The notes beneath the pieces are model-generated. The model did no database searches. It had not been told where the DNA came from and saw nothing but the letters and a program-made list of their open reading frames with translations. Source: Thiobacillaceae bacterium (GTDB lineage Bacteria > Pseudomonadota > Gammaproteobacteria > Burkholderiales > Thiobacillaceae). Taken from it: 13,039 nucleotides of DNA. Position 1 is the stretch's first letter, and every line of letters begins with the position of its first letter. The DNA lies in assembly GCA_012274165.1 (NCBI GenBank), contig JAAPAA010000224.1:1-13039 (forward strand), read 5' to 3'. A program made the position numbers and the translations under genes. Below are positions 1 through 6,893 of the stretch, piece after piece.

Positions 1-53
1 ATTTCGATCAGTGTGAAGCCCGACTGGCGTCGTTTGATTTGGGGGTAAGGCAT
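1..53 (-). CDS. Type IV prepilin, N-terminal leader only (5' part; runs off left edge)
   Basis: Read on the minus strand from ATG at 53-51, the sequence gives MPYPQIKRRQSGFTLIE before the window ends. This is a textbook class III (type IV pilin) signal: a short basic leader of 12 residues ending in Gly, then Phe at mature position +1 and Glu at +5, the site that PilD-type prepilin peptidase cleaves and N-methylates. GGAG at 66-63 sits 9 nt before the ATG, and a sigma-54 promoter lies just upstream, so both start and expression are well supported. Only 17 codons are visible, so it cannot be said whether this is the major pilin (MshA-like) or a minor pilin. Its own strong promoter next to an MSHA assembly operon favours an abundant major pilin; that is inference. 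Because it is cut at the edge, a minimum-length ORF search would miss it. Confidence 0.85.
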   Translation of the reverse strand, partial: MPYPQIKRRQSGFTLIE

Positions 54-62
54 AGCAAAGCG

Positions 63-66
63 CTCC
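63..66 (-). promoter_or_regulatory. Ribosome binding site of the left-edge prepilin
   Basis: On the minus strand GGAG at 66-63 precedes the ATG at 53 by 9 nt. It fixes the start codon of the truncated prepilin gene and falls inside the short leader expected downstream of the sigma-54 promoter. Confidence 0.6.
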
Positions 67-91
67 GGTTATTATGTCTTGCTGTTAAAAA

Positions 92-108
92 TGCAAAACC
101 CGTGCCAG
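92..108 (-). promoter_or_regulatory. Sigma-54 (RpoN) -24/-12 promoter driving the left-edge prepilin
   Basis: The minus strand at 108-92 reads CTGGCACGGGTTTTGCA. It matches the sigma-54 consensus YTGGCACG-R-NNN-TTGC-W at every fixed position, with the invariant GG (106-105) and GC (94-93) at the required spacing. The predicted transcription start is near position 81, which leaves an untranslated leader of about 28 nt holding the GGAG ribosome binding site. Sigma-54 promoters need an NtrC-family activator. In other bacteria type IV pilin genes are classic RpoN/PilSR targets, and a sensor kinase gene is divergently placed here. Position, orientation and consensus all agree. Confidence 0.88.
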
Positions 109-180
109 ACGGTATTGGTGTTATGCCTGTTGTTTTTAAACGAATAAAGTAGTTAAAACGGCCGGGTGGCCACGCTAATC

Positions 181-216
181 TGACGAAAACACGACACCCC
201 CGCCGGGTTTCCGTCA
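181..216. promoter_or_regulatory. Imperfect inverted repeat, candidate activator site upstream of the sigma-54 promoter
   Basis: Arms TGACGAAAACA (181-191) and GGTTTCCGTCA (206-216) are reverse complements at 9 of 11 positions around a 14-bp spacer. The centre is about 117 bp upstream of the transcription start predicted from the sigma-54 element, within the usual range for an NtrC-family upstream activating sequence. An AT-rich tract at about 129-159 lies between the two and could help bending, though no clear IHF consensus was found. A second, overlapping pairing (CACCCCC at 195-201 with GGGGGTG at 220-226) is also possible. Dyad symmetry is seen; the function is inferred from position only. 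In the rest of this 267-bp divergent spacer only a weak -10-like TAGAAT (262-267) was noticed for the kinase gene. Confidence 0.35.
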
Positions 217-320
217 AGTGGGGGTGGGGTCGCCGGCTCCATTTCCCCATTGGACTGCCGATAGAATGGGATGCTGAATATGTCCTTTATTGCCTGTCTC
301 CTCCTTTCTCACATTTATTC

Positions 321-2057
321 ATGACTGAATCCATCGAAACCCCGTCGCGCTGGGTCTGGCTGACATCATTGGCCACCCATTTCACGCGAGTGGCACCGGG
401 GCGCTGGCTGGCGCTGATGCTGCTGGCCTTGCACGCAGCGGTGGTATTCGATGCCGATGCGGGGTGGACGCAGGCGTTTTTGCTGGCGCATTACGGTCTG
501 TTCCTGCTGTGGCAGCCGCTGGTGCGCAGCGAAACGCGCATCGAGCCGCGGCTGGCGTTGCCGGTGTTCGCCATGGCGGCGGCGCTGGTGTTGCTCGACA
601 GCACCTGGGTGATGGCGCTGTGGCTGGCGATTCTGGCCGGGCTGATGGGCGCGGTGGCGACTTCGCAAAACGAGCGCGGCCCGCGCTGGGCGTATTTGCT
701 GGCGTTGGGCTATCTGCTGGCCCTGTTGCTGGCCTGGGTGCTGCCGCAAAGTCTGGGCGACACTGCCCTGCCCGACGGCTTGCAGGCCGCGGTACGGTTC
801 GGCTTGCCGTTGTTGCCGCTAGTGATTCTGTTCCTGCCGGCCACCCGCCAGCGCAGTACCTCGTCCACGCTTGATTTCATTTACGGCCTGATGCTCTCAC
901 TACTGATCATGGTGATGGCGCTGGGCGTGTTCGCCGTGGTGGCGGTGGCCAAGGTGAGTTATCCGTGGGCGCTGGTGCAGACCTTGCTGGGCATGGCGGC
1001 GCTATTGCTGGCCCTGTCGTTGCTGTGGAATCCGCATGCCGGGTTTGCCGGGCTGGGACAGGTGACCTCGCGCTATTTGCTGTCGGTAGGCTTGCCGTTC
1101 GAAGGCTGGGCGCAACGGCTGGCGACCCGCGCCGAGCGCGAGCGCGACCCGGAATCGTTTGTGCGCGATGCGCTGGCCGACCTGCAGGAACTGACCTGGA
1201 TACGCGGCGGACATTGGCAGGCGGCACGCGGTGAAGGCCAGTTTGGCGAACCGGCCGCGCACAGCGTGAGCCACACCTTTCATGGCCTTGCCCTGACCTG
1301 GCAATCGCCGCGCCCGTTGACCCCGGCGCTGGCGCTGCATGTGCGGCTGCTGTCGCAGTTGCTGGGTTATTTTTACGCCGCCAAGGTGCGCGAACAAACC
1401 CTGCGCGAACAGGCCTACAGCCAGGCGATCCACGACACCGGCGCGCGGCTGACGCACGATGTGAAGAATATTCTGCAGTCGATGAAAACCCTGCTGGCCG
1501 CCGCCGACATGTCGACCCCCGAAGACAGTGATCGCTTGTTGGCGCTGATGAAACGCCAGTTGCCGCAACTGGCGGCGCGCCTGTCGCAGACCGTCGACAA
1601 GCTCAAACAGCCGAGCGAAATGGACGTGGCGCAACTCCCCGCGCAAAGCTGGTGGGGTGCCTTGCAGACGCGCTATGAACACGACGATGTGCGGTTTTTT
1701 GCCGATGCAATCGACGACACGCCCTTGCCGCAGGATTTGTTCGACAGCGTGGCGGACAACCTGCTGACCAATGCGCTGCGCAAACGCCAGAGCGAACCCG
1801 GCGTTGCGGTGGAAGCGCGGCTGGTGCTGCATCCGCTGGTGAGCCTGACCGTGACCGACAGCGGCGCCGCCGCACCCGAGCATGTGGCGCGCAATCTGTT
1901 TTTAAGCCCGGTGGCGTCGGATTCTGGTTTGGGGGTGGGGCTGTATCAGGCCGCGCGCCAGGCGGCGCGGGTCGGCTACCGGCTGGAACTGACGGACAAT
2001 CAGGCGGGACGGGTGAGCTTTTGTTTGCAGGCTACGGAGGGGGAAGGCAACCCGTAG
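321..2057 (+). CDS. Membrane-bound sensor histidine kinase
   Basis: The 578-residue protein has an N-terminal half (about 29-235) made of roughly eight hydrophobic segments. A soluble region (about 270-350) of possible GAF-like character follows, then a kinase core. The H-box is LTHDVKN with the likely phospho-acceptor His379, followed by the helix of a dimerisation domain. The ATP-binding domain shows an N-box DNLLTNAL (479-486), a G1 box TDSG (512-515) and a G2 box SGLGVGLY (535-542). The layout of many membrane spans, a soluble linker and an HDxKN H-box resembles PrsK-type kinases and is also comparable to PilS. It probably phosphorylates an NtrC-family regulator not present in the window. 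The gene diverges from the sigma-54-driven prepilin, which makes pilin control a reasonable inference. No Shine-Dalgarno precedes the ATG: the 20 nt before it are pyrimidine-rich, so weak or leaderless initiation is possible. Its last 26 bp overlap the convergent prepilin gene. Confidence 0.9.
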   Translation: MTESIETPSRWVWLTSLATHFTRVAPGRWLALMLLALHAAVVFDADAGWTQAFLLAHYGLFLLWQPLVRSETRIEPRLALPVFAMAAALVLLDSTWVMALWLAILAGLMGAVATSQNERGPRWAYLLALGYLLALLLAWVLPQSLGDTALPDGLQAAVRFGLPLLPLVILFLPATRQRSTSSTLDFIYGLMLSLLIMVMALGVFAVVAVAKVSYPWALVQTLLGMAALLLALSLLWNPHAGFAGLGQVTSRYLLSVGLPFEGWAQRLATRAERERDPESFVRDALADLQELTWIRGGHWQAARGEGQFGEPAAHSVSHTFHGLALTWQSPRPLTPALALHVRLLSQLLGYFYAAKVREQTLREQAYSQAIHDTGARLTHDVKNILQSMKTLLAAADMSTPEDSDRLLALMKRQLPQLAARLSQTVDKLKQPSEMDVAQLPAQSWWGALQTRYEHDDVRFFADAIDDTPLPQDLFDSVADNLLTNALRKRQSEPGVAVEARLVLHPLVSLTVTDSGAAAPEHVARNLFLSPVASDSGLGVGLYQAARQAARVGYRLELTDNQAGRVSFCLQATEGEGNP

Positions 2058-2748
2058 GACATACGCGAGGAAACAAAAGGGAGTAAGAAATCCAGGTAAG
2101 CAGATCGTCGAACTCACCGCTCGGACTGTCCGGCCTTGAGGGAACCCGGCTGACATAGACGTTATCCCCATCCAGATTTTCCAGTTCATTCGCGCTGGTG
2201 GGGGCGGCCAGGGTGTTGCCATTGACATTGCGCGCACCCCAACCGTTGGGGCCGTGTGACACTAGAACCACCGGCACATCGGCAGCAATGTCCGCTGCAA
2301 CGCAGGTATTTGAACTGCACACCTGGTTCCAGCTAGGAACGGGTGTGACGGTATTGTCGATACCTGGACTATCGTTGGTGACGTCGGTGTGCGTTGCATA
2401 GTGCAGTCGATTGCCCCAAGCATCCTGGGTGCCCGCGCCAAGCGTAACCCAGGGTAGCAAGCCAGATTGTTGTGGGCATTTGTGGGCAACACGTGGTTCT
2501 TCAATGCCATCTCCATTGGTGTCGGGGCACGGGAGATAGGAGCGCGGTGTTGCACTTAAGGTTTTGTGCGTCATGGCATAGCCAATAAGGGCCTCCTTCG
2601 CTTCTTCCAGCGTCTTCTGTGTCTCCGCAACCCGCCGCGCCTGAATCTGCGCCGACAGCGGTACCGCCAACCCGCCGATCAGGATGGTGATGATGACCAG
2701 CACGATGGCCATCTCGATCAGGGTGAAACCACGCGCTGCCGGGGTCAT
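2032..2748 (-). CDS. Type IV prepilin-like protein (minor pilin/pseudopilin)
   Basis: The protein has 238 residues. The leader MTPAARG is cut before Phe8, with Glu12 at mature +5 (GFTLIE), followed by a hydrophobic helix to about 33 and an amphipathic continuation to about 60. The globular part contains LPCPDTNGDG (72-81), an Asp/Asn loop like calcium-binding pilin loops, then LPW and DAWGNR motifs that recur in pilin-like proteins. Cysteines stand at 74, 91, 144, 149, 230 and 234. It is larger than a typical major pilin, so a minor or tip subunit is likely. A GEFDDLLTWIS segment (211-221) near the C-terminus suggests the protein is nearly full length. The ATG overlaps the mshK stop by 4 bp (ATGA), and AAGGA at 2762-2758 gives a good ribosome binding site. 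It is the last gene of the operon and its 3' end overlaps the convergent kinase gene. Prepilin status is certain; the equivalent Vibrio gene is not clear. Confidence 0.88.
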   Translation of the reverse strand: MTPAARGFTLIEMAIVLVIITILIGGLAVPLSAQIQARRVAETQKTLEEAKEALIGYAMTHKTLSATPRSYLPCPDTNGDGIEEPRVAHKCPQQSGLLPWVTLGAGTQDAWGNRLHYATHTDVTNDSPGIDNTVTPVPSWNQVCSSNTCVAADIAADVPVVLVSHGPNGWGARNVNGNTLAAPTSANELENLDGDNVYVSRVPSRPDSPSGEFDDLLTWISYSLLFPRVCPTGCLPPP

Positions 2749-3182
2749 GGCGTGGATTCCTTTTCGCTTTCGCTGTTTGCTGCGGGCTGGGGACGCAATA
2801 CTTGGTACGGTTCGTACACTTTGCCGTTGGCGCGTATTTGACCCGGTTTCATGTTCGAGATCCCATAGGTGCCAACCTGCGCCTTGCCATCCACCCAGCG
2901 TGTGGTTTTGCCGTCGGAACGGATCAGCACGCCGTCAAACTGGACGGGCGCGGATAGCGCGTCCGGCGAACCCGATTGGTTGGATTGTGCGCGGCCGGTG
3001 ACTGTCTGGGAGCGCTCAGTTTGCTGTTGGGCGCGTTGAGCCGGGGTGTAAAACAGGCGTTCCAGTTCGGCCGGCTGGGGGGCTGCCGCGCCCAGCAGGA
3101 GCGGCATCAGACAGGCGGTCATGAGGACGCGCAAAGTATGCCGCGCCTGGGTGGGGTTTGTAGTGTTTGGCTGCGCGTTCAC
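2745..3182 (-). CDS. mshK: MSHA biogenesis protein MshK (PilP-like)
   Basis: The small exported protein is 145 residues from the chosen start. A basic N-terminus and hydrophobic stretch (about 18-32) ending in GAAA look like a Sec signal peptide. A Gln-rich linker follows, then a compact domain containing FDGVLIRSDGKTTRWVDGK (82-100), a pattern typical of PilP/MshK/GspC-like periplasmic domains that dock on the secretin. The longest frame opens at 3233, but that would overlap mshJ by 55 bp. GTG at 3182-3180 forms a GTGA overlap with the mshJ stop, as at other junctions of this operon, and GGGAG at 3196-3192 lies 9 nt upstream, so it is preferred. The family assignment rests mainly on position after mshI-mshJ and on the domain pattern, since MshK diverges quickly. 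Confidence 0.8.
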   Translation of the reverse strand: MNAQPNTTNPTQARHTLRVLMTACLMPLLLGAAAPQPAELERLFYTPAQRAQQQTERSQTVTGRAQSNQSGSPDALSAPVQFDGVLIRSDGKTTRWVDGKAQVGTYGISNMKPGQIRANGKVYEPYQVLRPQPAANSESEKESTP

Positions 3183-3793
3183 GGTGCGGGACTCCCGGTC
3201 TTTTCCGTTGTTTTCTCGGACACGGTAAACCATAACAGGTCACATTCGGCTTGTAGCTGTGGCGAACGGCTGGCCGTTGCAAACGCGCTGTTCAAGCGTG
3301 ACAGTCGGCATTCCTGCACGCGAAACACCCCAGGCGCGCGTGCCTTGAGTGCAGTCAAAAAGCGGGTGAGATCGGTTTCCAGCAGCAGCGGCATGGTCAG
3401 CGTCATGACGGTCTGACCGAGCGGCAAGTCCTGGGCGAGGGCGGGCAGGGACGTCGTGCGCGGCGTCAGGCGATAGTCGAGGCCATACAGCCCGGCGTCG
3501 CGGTTGGCGTGTTGCGCGGCTTCGATCCAGGCCAGGCGGTCTTCCGCGCCGACAAAACCGCGCGCAGCGAGTGCCCGGTAAGCGCCCAGATGGGTCGTGA
3601 TGAGTTGTTGCTGCTGGCGGCTGTGATCGAGTTGCTGGTGCGAACGATCGAGCGCCTCGCGCTGCTGCTGCAGGGCCTGTTCGGCTTGTTGTGCCAGGCC
3701 TTGACTCCACCAGACTCCGCCCATTGCCAGCAGCAGGGCGGCCAACAGGAGCAACAGCGGCAGTTTGAGGACAGGAAAGGGCGGGCGTTTCAT
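3179..3793 (-). CDS. mshJ: MSHA biogenesis protein MshJ (PilO-like)
   Basis: The 204-residue inner-membrane protein has a short cytoplasmic N-terminus, one membrane span (about 11-31), a Gln/Leu-rich coiled coil (about 33-65) and a periplasmic domain. That is the organisation of PilO/GspM/MshJ, which pairs with the PilN-like partner to form the alignment complex under the secretin. The periplasmic part contains the LTMPLLLETDLTRFLTALKA segment (about 132-151), which resembles the strand-helix element of PilO-type folds. It overlaps mshI by 4 bp at its start (ATGA) and mshK by 4 bp at its end, indicating translational coupling. Only a weak AGG precedes the ATG, consistent with coupling. Topology and context are strong; sequence conservation in this family is low. 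Confidence 0.85.
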   Translation of the reverse strand: MKRPPFPVLKLPLLLLLAALLLAMGGVWWSQGLAQQAEQALQQQREALDRSHQQLDHSRQQQQLITTHLGAYRALAARGFVGAEDRLAWIEAAQHANRDAGLYGLDYRLTPRTTSLPALAQDLPLGQTVMTLTMPLLLETDLTRFLTALKARAPGVFRVQECRLSRLNSAFATASRSPQLQAECDLLWFTVSEKTTEKTGSPAP

Positions 3794-5301
3794 GGCCTGG
3801 TCTCGCGATATTCCAGACTGAGGCTGAAGCGCGCGGCTGGCGCTCCGGCCAGGTCGGTGTCAAAGGTTTTGCCCGACAGGGTGTGGCTGGAGTCGGCGTT
3901 GACCGGGCTGCTTTGCAAGCTCACTTTTTGCACCGAGGGGATCGATTGCAGAACGTGGATGAAGCTATCGATATGTTGCATGGCGGCGCGGTAATTGCCG
4001 TCGAATGGGGTGACGGCAGCATCGATTTTGATGGTCGCCGCGCCCATCGAGTCGAGTGCGTTGGTCCAGCTTAAGGTGTCCAGGCTGATTAGCGGCGCAG
4101 CCTGCACAGCCTGGCTGATGACCACCATGATCGCGTAGGCGTCCGGCTCGGGCGTGTTGAGCTGGCGTGCCAGCGCGACGGTTTGCGCCAGTTGTTCGGG
4201 CGTCGCGGCCTGGATGGGAAAGTTGCGCGCAATGGTCTGATAACGGGCGTCGAGCCGATGCTGTTGTTGGGTGAGTTGCTGGGTCTGCTCGCTCAGGTCT
4301 TGCGTGTGCAACCAGAAGCCAGCCGTGATCCCCGCTCCGAGCAGGGCAATGAGGCCGGCGGCTATGTGCAGGCTGCGCCGCCAGCGGAACTCGGTGTGGT
4401 GCTGCAGCAGTTCGGGCGGCGCCAGATTCAACTGCAGCGTTTCACTGGCAATGGCGGCCAGGGGGGCGATTTCCGGCGTGAGCGCAAGAAAGCTGTCCGG
4501 GATGTGCAGCGCGCGCGCGAGGCTGGCGATATCGATCAAGCGGGCGTTGAATGCAGGATCGGCGTTGAGCGGCGCCTGGGCGCTGTCGAGCTGGCCGCTG
4601 GGGTCGAGCAGCAGCACATGCAGGCGGGCTTCACGCGGCAGAATGCGCTGGCCGGTGAGGTACAGCTGCGTTTTGCTGATTTCGTCGGCCGCGTTGCTGG
4701 GTAACTGGGTGGGGGTGTCGCCCCCGATCAGACGGGAAAAACGCAGCAGGCCATTGTGGTAATACGACAGGCGCAGGCTGTTGTTGAGGCGGCATGCCAG
4801 CAGGGTGTGCGGCTCATGCAGGCGCAGCCGCTGCAGCAGGTGCTGGCAGGCCAGCGCCAGCGGGGTGATGCCGGACAGCGGCACCCGCTCGCGATGCAGC
4901 ACACTGAGCCACGGAGTCAGCCAGTCGGTATCGGTCAGCGCGGCCAGCAGATAGCGGTCGTCGCGGCGGCCGGTTGTTTCGCGCGCCTGCCTCCACGCCC
5001 CGGTAAAGCGCGCATTGCGAAACACCTGTTTGAGCTTGCGCGCCAATAACTCGTCGCGTGCGCGCCCCTGTACGTGCGGCAGGATATCGCTGCGATAGTC
5101 CTCATCGACGGTGTCGACCACGAGCAGAACCGGCAGCCGCGCGTGCTTGAGGATGAGTTGGCGGAATCCTTCCAGATTTTCGGCGTCCGCGGCAAACTCG
5201 CCCAGCCAGTGCATCTGCCCCGGACGCCAGTTGAGCACGCCAATCTGGCGTGGCGTGGCCAGCAGGATCAGGCGGTGATCGAACAGGCCGGCCAGGTTCA
5301 T
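3790..5301 (-). CDS. mshI: MSHA biogenesis protein MshI (PilM/PilN-like, GspL-like)
   Basis: The protein has 503 residues. The N-terminal 290 or so are cytoplasmic and look like a divergent actin-like (PilM/GspL cytoplasmic) domain. NLAPPELL (292-299), like the NLxP motif at the start of PilN, is followed by a single membrane span (about 311-331), a coiled coil (about 334-358) and a periplasmic ferredoxin-like region to the end. One polypeptide therefore combines PilM-like and PilN-like parts, as in GspL of type II secretion. It is expected to link the extension ATPase in the cytoplasm to MshJ/MshK in the periplasm. GGAAA lies upstream of the ATG, and the start overlaps the mshG stop by 4 bp. 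No obvious nucleotide-binding motif is visible in the actin-like half, so it may be a structural scaffold. Confidence 0.85.
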   Translation of the reverse strand: MNLAGLFDHRLILLATPRQIGVLNWRPGQMHWLGEFAADAENLEGFRQLILKHARLPVLLVVDTVDEDYRSDILPHVQGRARDELLARKLKQVFRNARFTGAWRQARETTGRRDDRYLLAALTDTDWLTPWLSVLHRERVPLSGITPLALACQHLLQRLRLHEPHTLLACRLNNSLRLSYYHNGLLRFSRLIGGDTPTQLPSNAADEISKTQLYLTGQRILPREARLHVLLLDPSGQLDSAQAPLNADPAFNARLIDIASLARALHIPDSFLALTPEIAPLAAIASETLQLNLAPPELLQHHTEFRWRRSLHIAAGLIALLGAGITAGFWLHTQDLSEQTQQLTQQQHRLDARYQTIARNFPIQAATPEQLAQTVALARQLNTPEPDAYAIMVVISQAVQAAPLISLDTLSWTNALDSMGAATIKIDAAVTPFDGNYRAAMQHIDSFIHVLQSIPSVQKVSLQSSPVNADSSHTLSGKTFDTDLAGAPAARFSLSLEYRETRP

Positions 5302-6503
5302 AGCGGCAGGTTTCCAATCAGGTCGTAGATCGGCAACAGCACCGATACCAGGATGCCGCCGAGCAGCAGGCCGAGGATGGCCGTGAGCGCAGGTTCCAGC
5401 ACCTTGAGGCCGTTATCGATCGAGTCGAGCACTTCCTGATTATAAAAAACCGTCACGTTATCCAGCGCCTCGTCGAGCGCGCCGGTGGTTTCGCCCACGC
5501 GCAACATGCGGATCACCAGCGGCGGAAACAGCGCCAGCGACTGAAAACTTTCGGACAGGCCGCGACCGTCGGCGATCTGTTGGGCGGCGCGGCGGATGCC
5601 GCCCGCAATGACCCGGTTGCCGGCGACCAACTCACCCGCGCGCAGGGCGTCGAGTACCGTAACGCCGGAGCGATACATCATCGACAGTGTGTTGGTGAAG
5701 CGCGAGAGCACAATTTTTTGCACGATCGGTCCGATGATCGGCAGCCGCAACTGGGTGCGATCCCACCAGTCACGCCCGGCCTCGCTTTTTTTCACCCACA
5801 TGGGCAAGCCAACCCCCACTGCCAGTAGCAGGACCAAACCGATCAGCCAGTACGAGCGCATCGCATTGGAGACCGCCATCAGAATCAGCGTCGGCAATGG
5901 CAGCTTCACCCCCATGGTCTGCACCAGGGTAAGCACCTGCGGCACCAGATAAATGATCAAAAACAGAATAGCGGCTCCGACGACGACCAGCACCATGGCC
6001 GGATAAATCATCAACCGTTTGGCTTTCGAGGCGACCTCTTCCTGCCATTTCAGTGATTCGCCCAGGCGCTCGAACACCGTGTCCAGCAGACCGGTTTGTT
6101 CGCCCGCCTTGATGCTGTGGACGAACACGGCACCGAACACCGCCGGGTGGGCAGCGAGCGCCTGCGACAGCACCTTGCCGCCTTCCAGGTCTTCCAGCAG
6201 TGCGGTCAGCACATCGCGAAAGCCGCGTTTTTCCATGGTGTCGCGCAGATCGCGCAGGCCGTCGAGCAGCGGAATGCCGGCGCGGGTGATGTAGCGCATG
6301 TGGATGCAAAACGTCACCAGGTCGCGTCGCGTCACCCGCTCGCGGCCTTGCGGCGCGTATTGGCGGGAGAGTTCGGACAGCGTGACGAGATCGAGCCCCA
6401 TGCGCTTGAGGCGCAGTTCGAGGTCGATGTCGTTGACAGCCGATAGCGTGCCTTTGACGGAGCGGCCGGTTGGGTCGATGGCGCGATAGTCGAAGAAGGG
6501 CAT
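5298..6503 (-). CDS. mshG: MSHA biogenesis protein MshG (GspF/PilC platform protein)
   Basis: The 401-residue polytopic inner-membrane protein has the usual GspF-family length. It opens with the standard FDYRAIDPTGRSVKGTLSA stretch (about 4-22) and contains two T2SSF repeats. The first (about 65-190) includes RAGIPLLDGL (74-83) and GEQTGLLD, and the second (about 270-390) includes the parallel RSGVTVLDAL and GETTGALDEAL. Three hydrophobic segments lie at about 167-190, 217-235 and near 372-395. It forms the platform turned by the MshE ATPase to insert or extract pilins. It overlaps mshI by 4 bp downstream. Upstream it is cut off from mshE by a 0.6 kb palindromic repeat, and only a weak purine stretch (GAAGAAAAG) precedes its ATG, so its translation may depend on what is translated across the repeat. 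Confidence 0.93.
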   Translation of the reverse strand: MPFFDYRAIDPTGRSVKGTLSAVNDIDLELRLKRMGLDLVTLSELSRQYAPQGRERVTRRDLVTFCIHMRYITRAGIPLLDGLRDLRDTMEKRGFRDVLTALLEDLEGGKVLSQALAAHPAVFGAVFVHSIKAGEQTGLLDTVFERLGESLKWQEEVASKAKRLMIYPAMVLVVVGAAILFLIIYLVPQVLTLVQTMGVKLPLPTLILMAVSNAMRSYWLIGLVLLLAVGVGLPMWVKKSEAGRDWWDRTQLRLPIIGPIVQKIVLSRFTNTLSMMYRSGVTVLDALRAGELVAGNRVIAGGIRRAAQQIADGRGLSESFQSLALFPPLVIRMLRVGETTGALDEALDNVTVFYNQEVLDSIDNGLKVLEPALTAILGLLLGGILVSVLLPIYDLIGNLPL

Positions 6504-6542
6504 GGGTTAGCTTTTCTTCGTTATGTTTTGTGCGGGTGCGGA

Positions 6543-6616
6543 GGCTTCGCTTTTCGCCTTTGGGCGAGTCACTTTCTTTTGCTTCGCCAAAAGAAAGTAA
6601 CCAAAGAAAAGGCGAC
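6543..6616. repeat. Outer arm, left, of the palindromic element
   Basis: This arm matches the reverse complement of 7002-7075 at 65 of 74 positions without gaps. It contains its own perfect 11-bp hairpin: ACTTTCTTTTG at 6571-6581 pairs with CAAAAGAAAGT at 6588-6598 across a 6-nt CTTCGC loop. Confidence 0.85.
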
Positions 6617-6673
6617 CCCACATCGCTGCCCTGCGGGTTCCCGATTGGGCGCGCGCGGGCGGGCGCTCCACCA

Positions 6674-6723
6674 ACTCGCCCTGGCACGGGGCACAAAACG
6701 CCCCGTGCTGCGGAACTCGAACA
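6674..6723. repeat. Inner arm, left, of the palindromic element
   Basis: This arm matches the reverse complement of 6894-6943 at 41 of 50 positions without gaps. It holds a perfect 9-bp hairpin, GCACGGGGC (6684-6692) with GCCCCGTGC (6700-6708), around the loop ACAAAAC. Of the nine differences from the other arm, six are three compensatory base-pair swaps in this stem. Confidence 0.85.
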
Positions 6724-6893
6724 CGGTTCCACTTTTTCCCCGCCCGCACACACCCAATCGGCAGCGCTGAAGGGGAACACCCCCTTGAACCGCCAGCGAG
6801 TGAAGTTACTTTCCGACCCAGCGCAGGTGCTCGCAGTAAAGCCCCTTGAGTGTCGCCGAGAAGCGCAGCCGCCCGAGGAAAAAAGGGGCTGGG

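Noticed and set aside
8..250. Minus-strand 80-codon frame across the divergent spacer
   Set aside because: It runs through the sigma-54 promoter and the real prepilin start in another frame, has no ribosome binding site and has no recognisable protein pattern.
262..267. TAGAAT as a sigma-70 -10 box for the kinase gene
   Set aside because: It matches 5 of 6 positions, but no -35-like hexamer lies at 16-18 bp upstream, so it is too weak to list as a promoter.
300..309. CCTCCTTTCT resembling the 3' end of 16S rRNA
   Set aside because: The match is only 10 nt with no neighbouring rRNA sequence. On the minus strand it looks like a strong ribosome binding site, but no start codon follows at a usable distance.
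1002..1883. Minus-strand 293-codon frame opposite the histidine kinase
   Set aside because: It is an antisense shadow; the plus frame carries H, N and G boxes in order.
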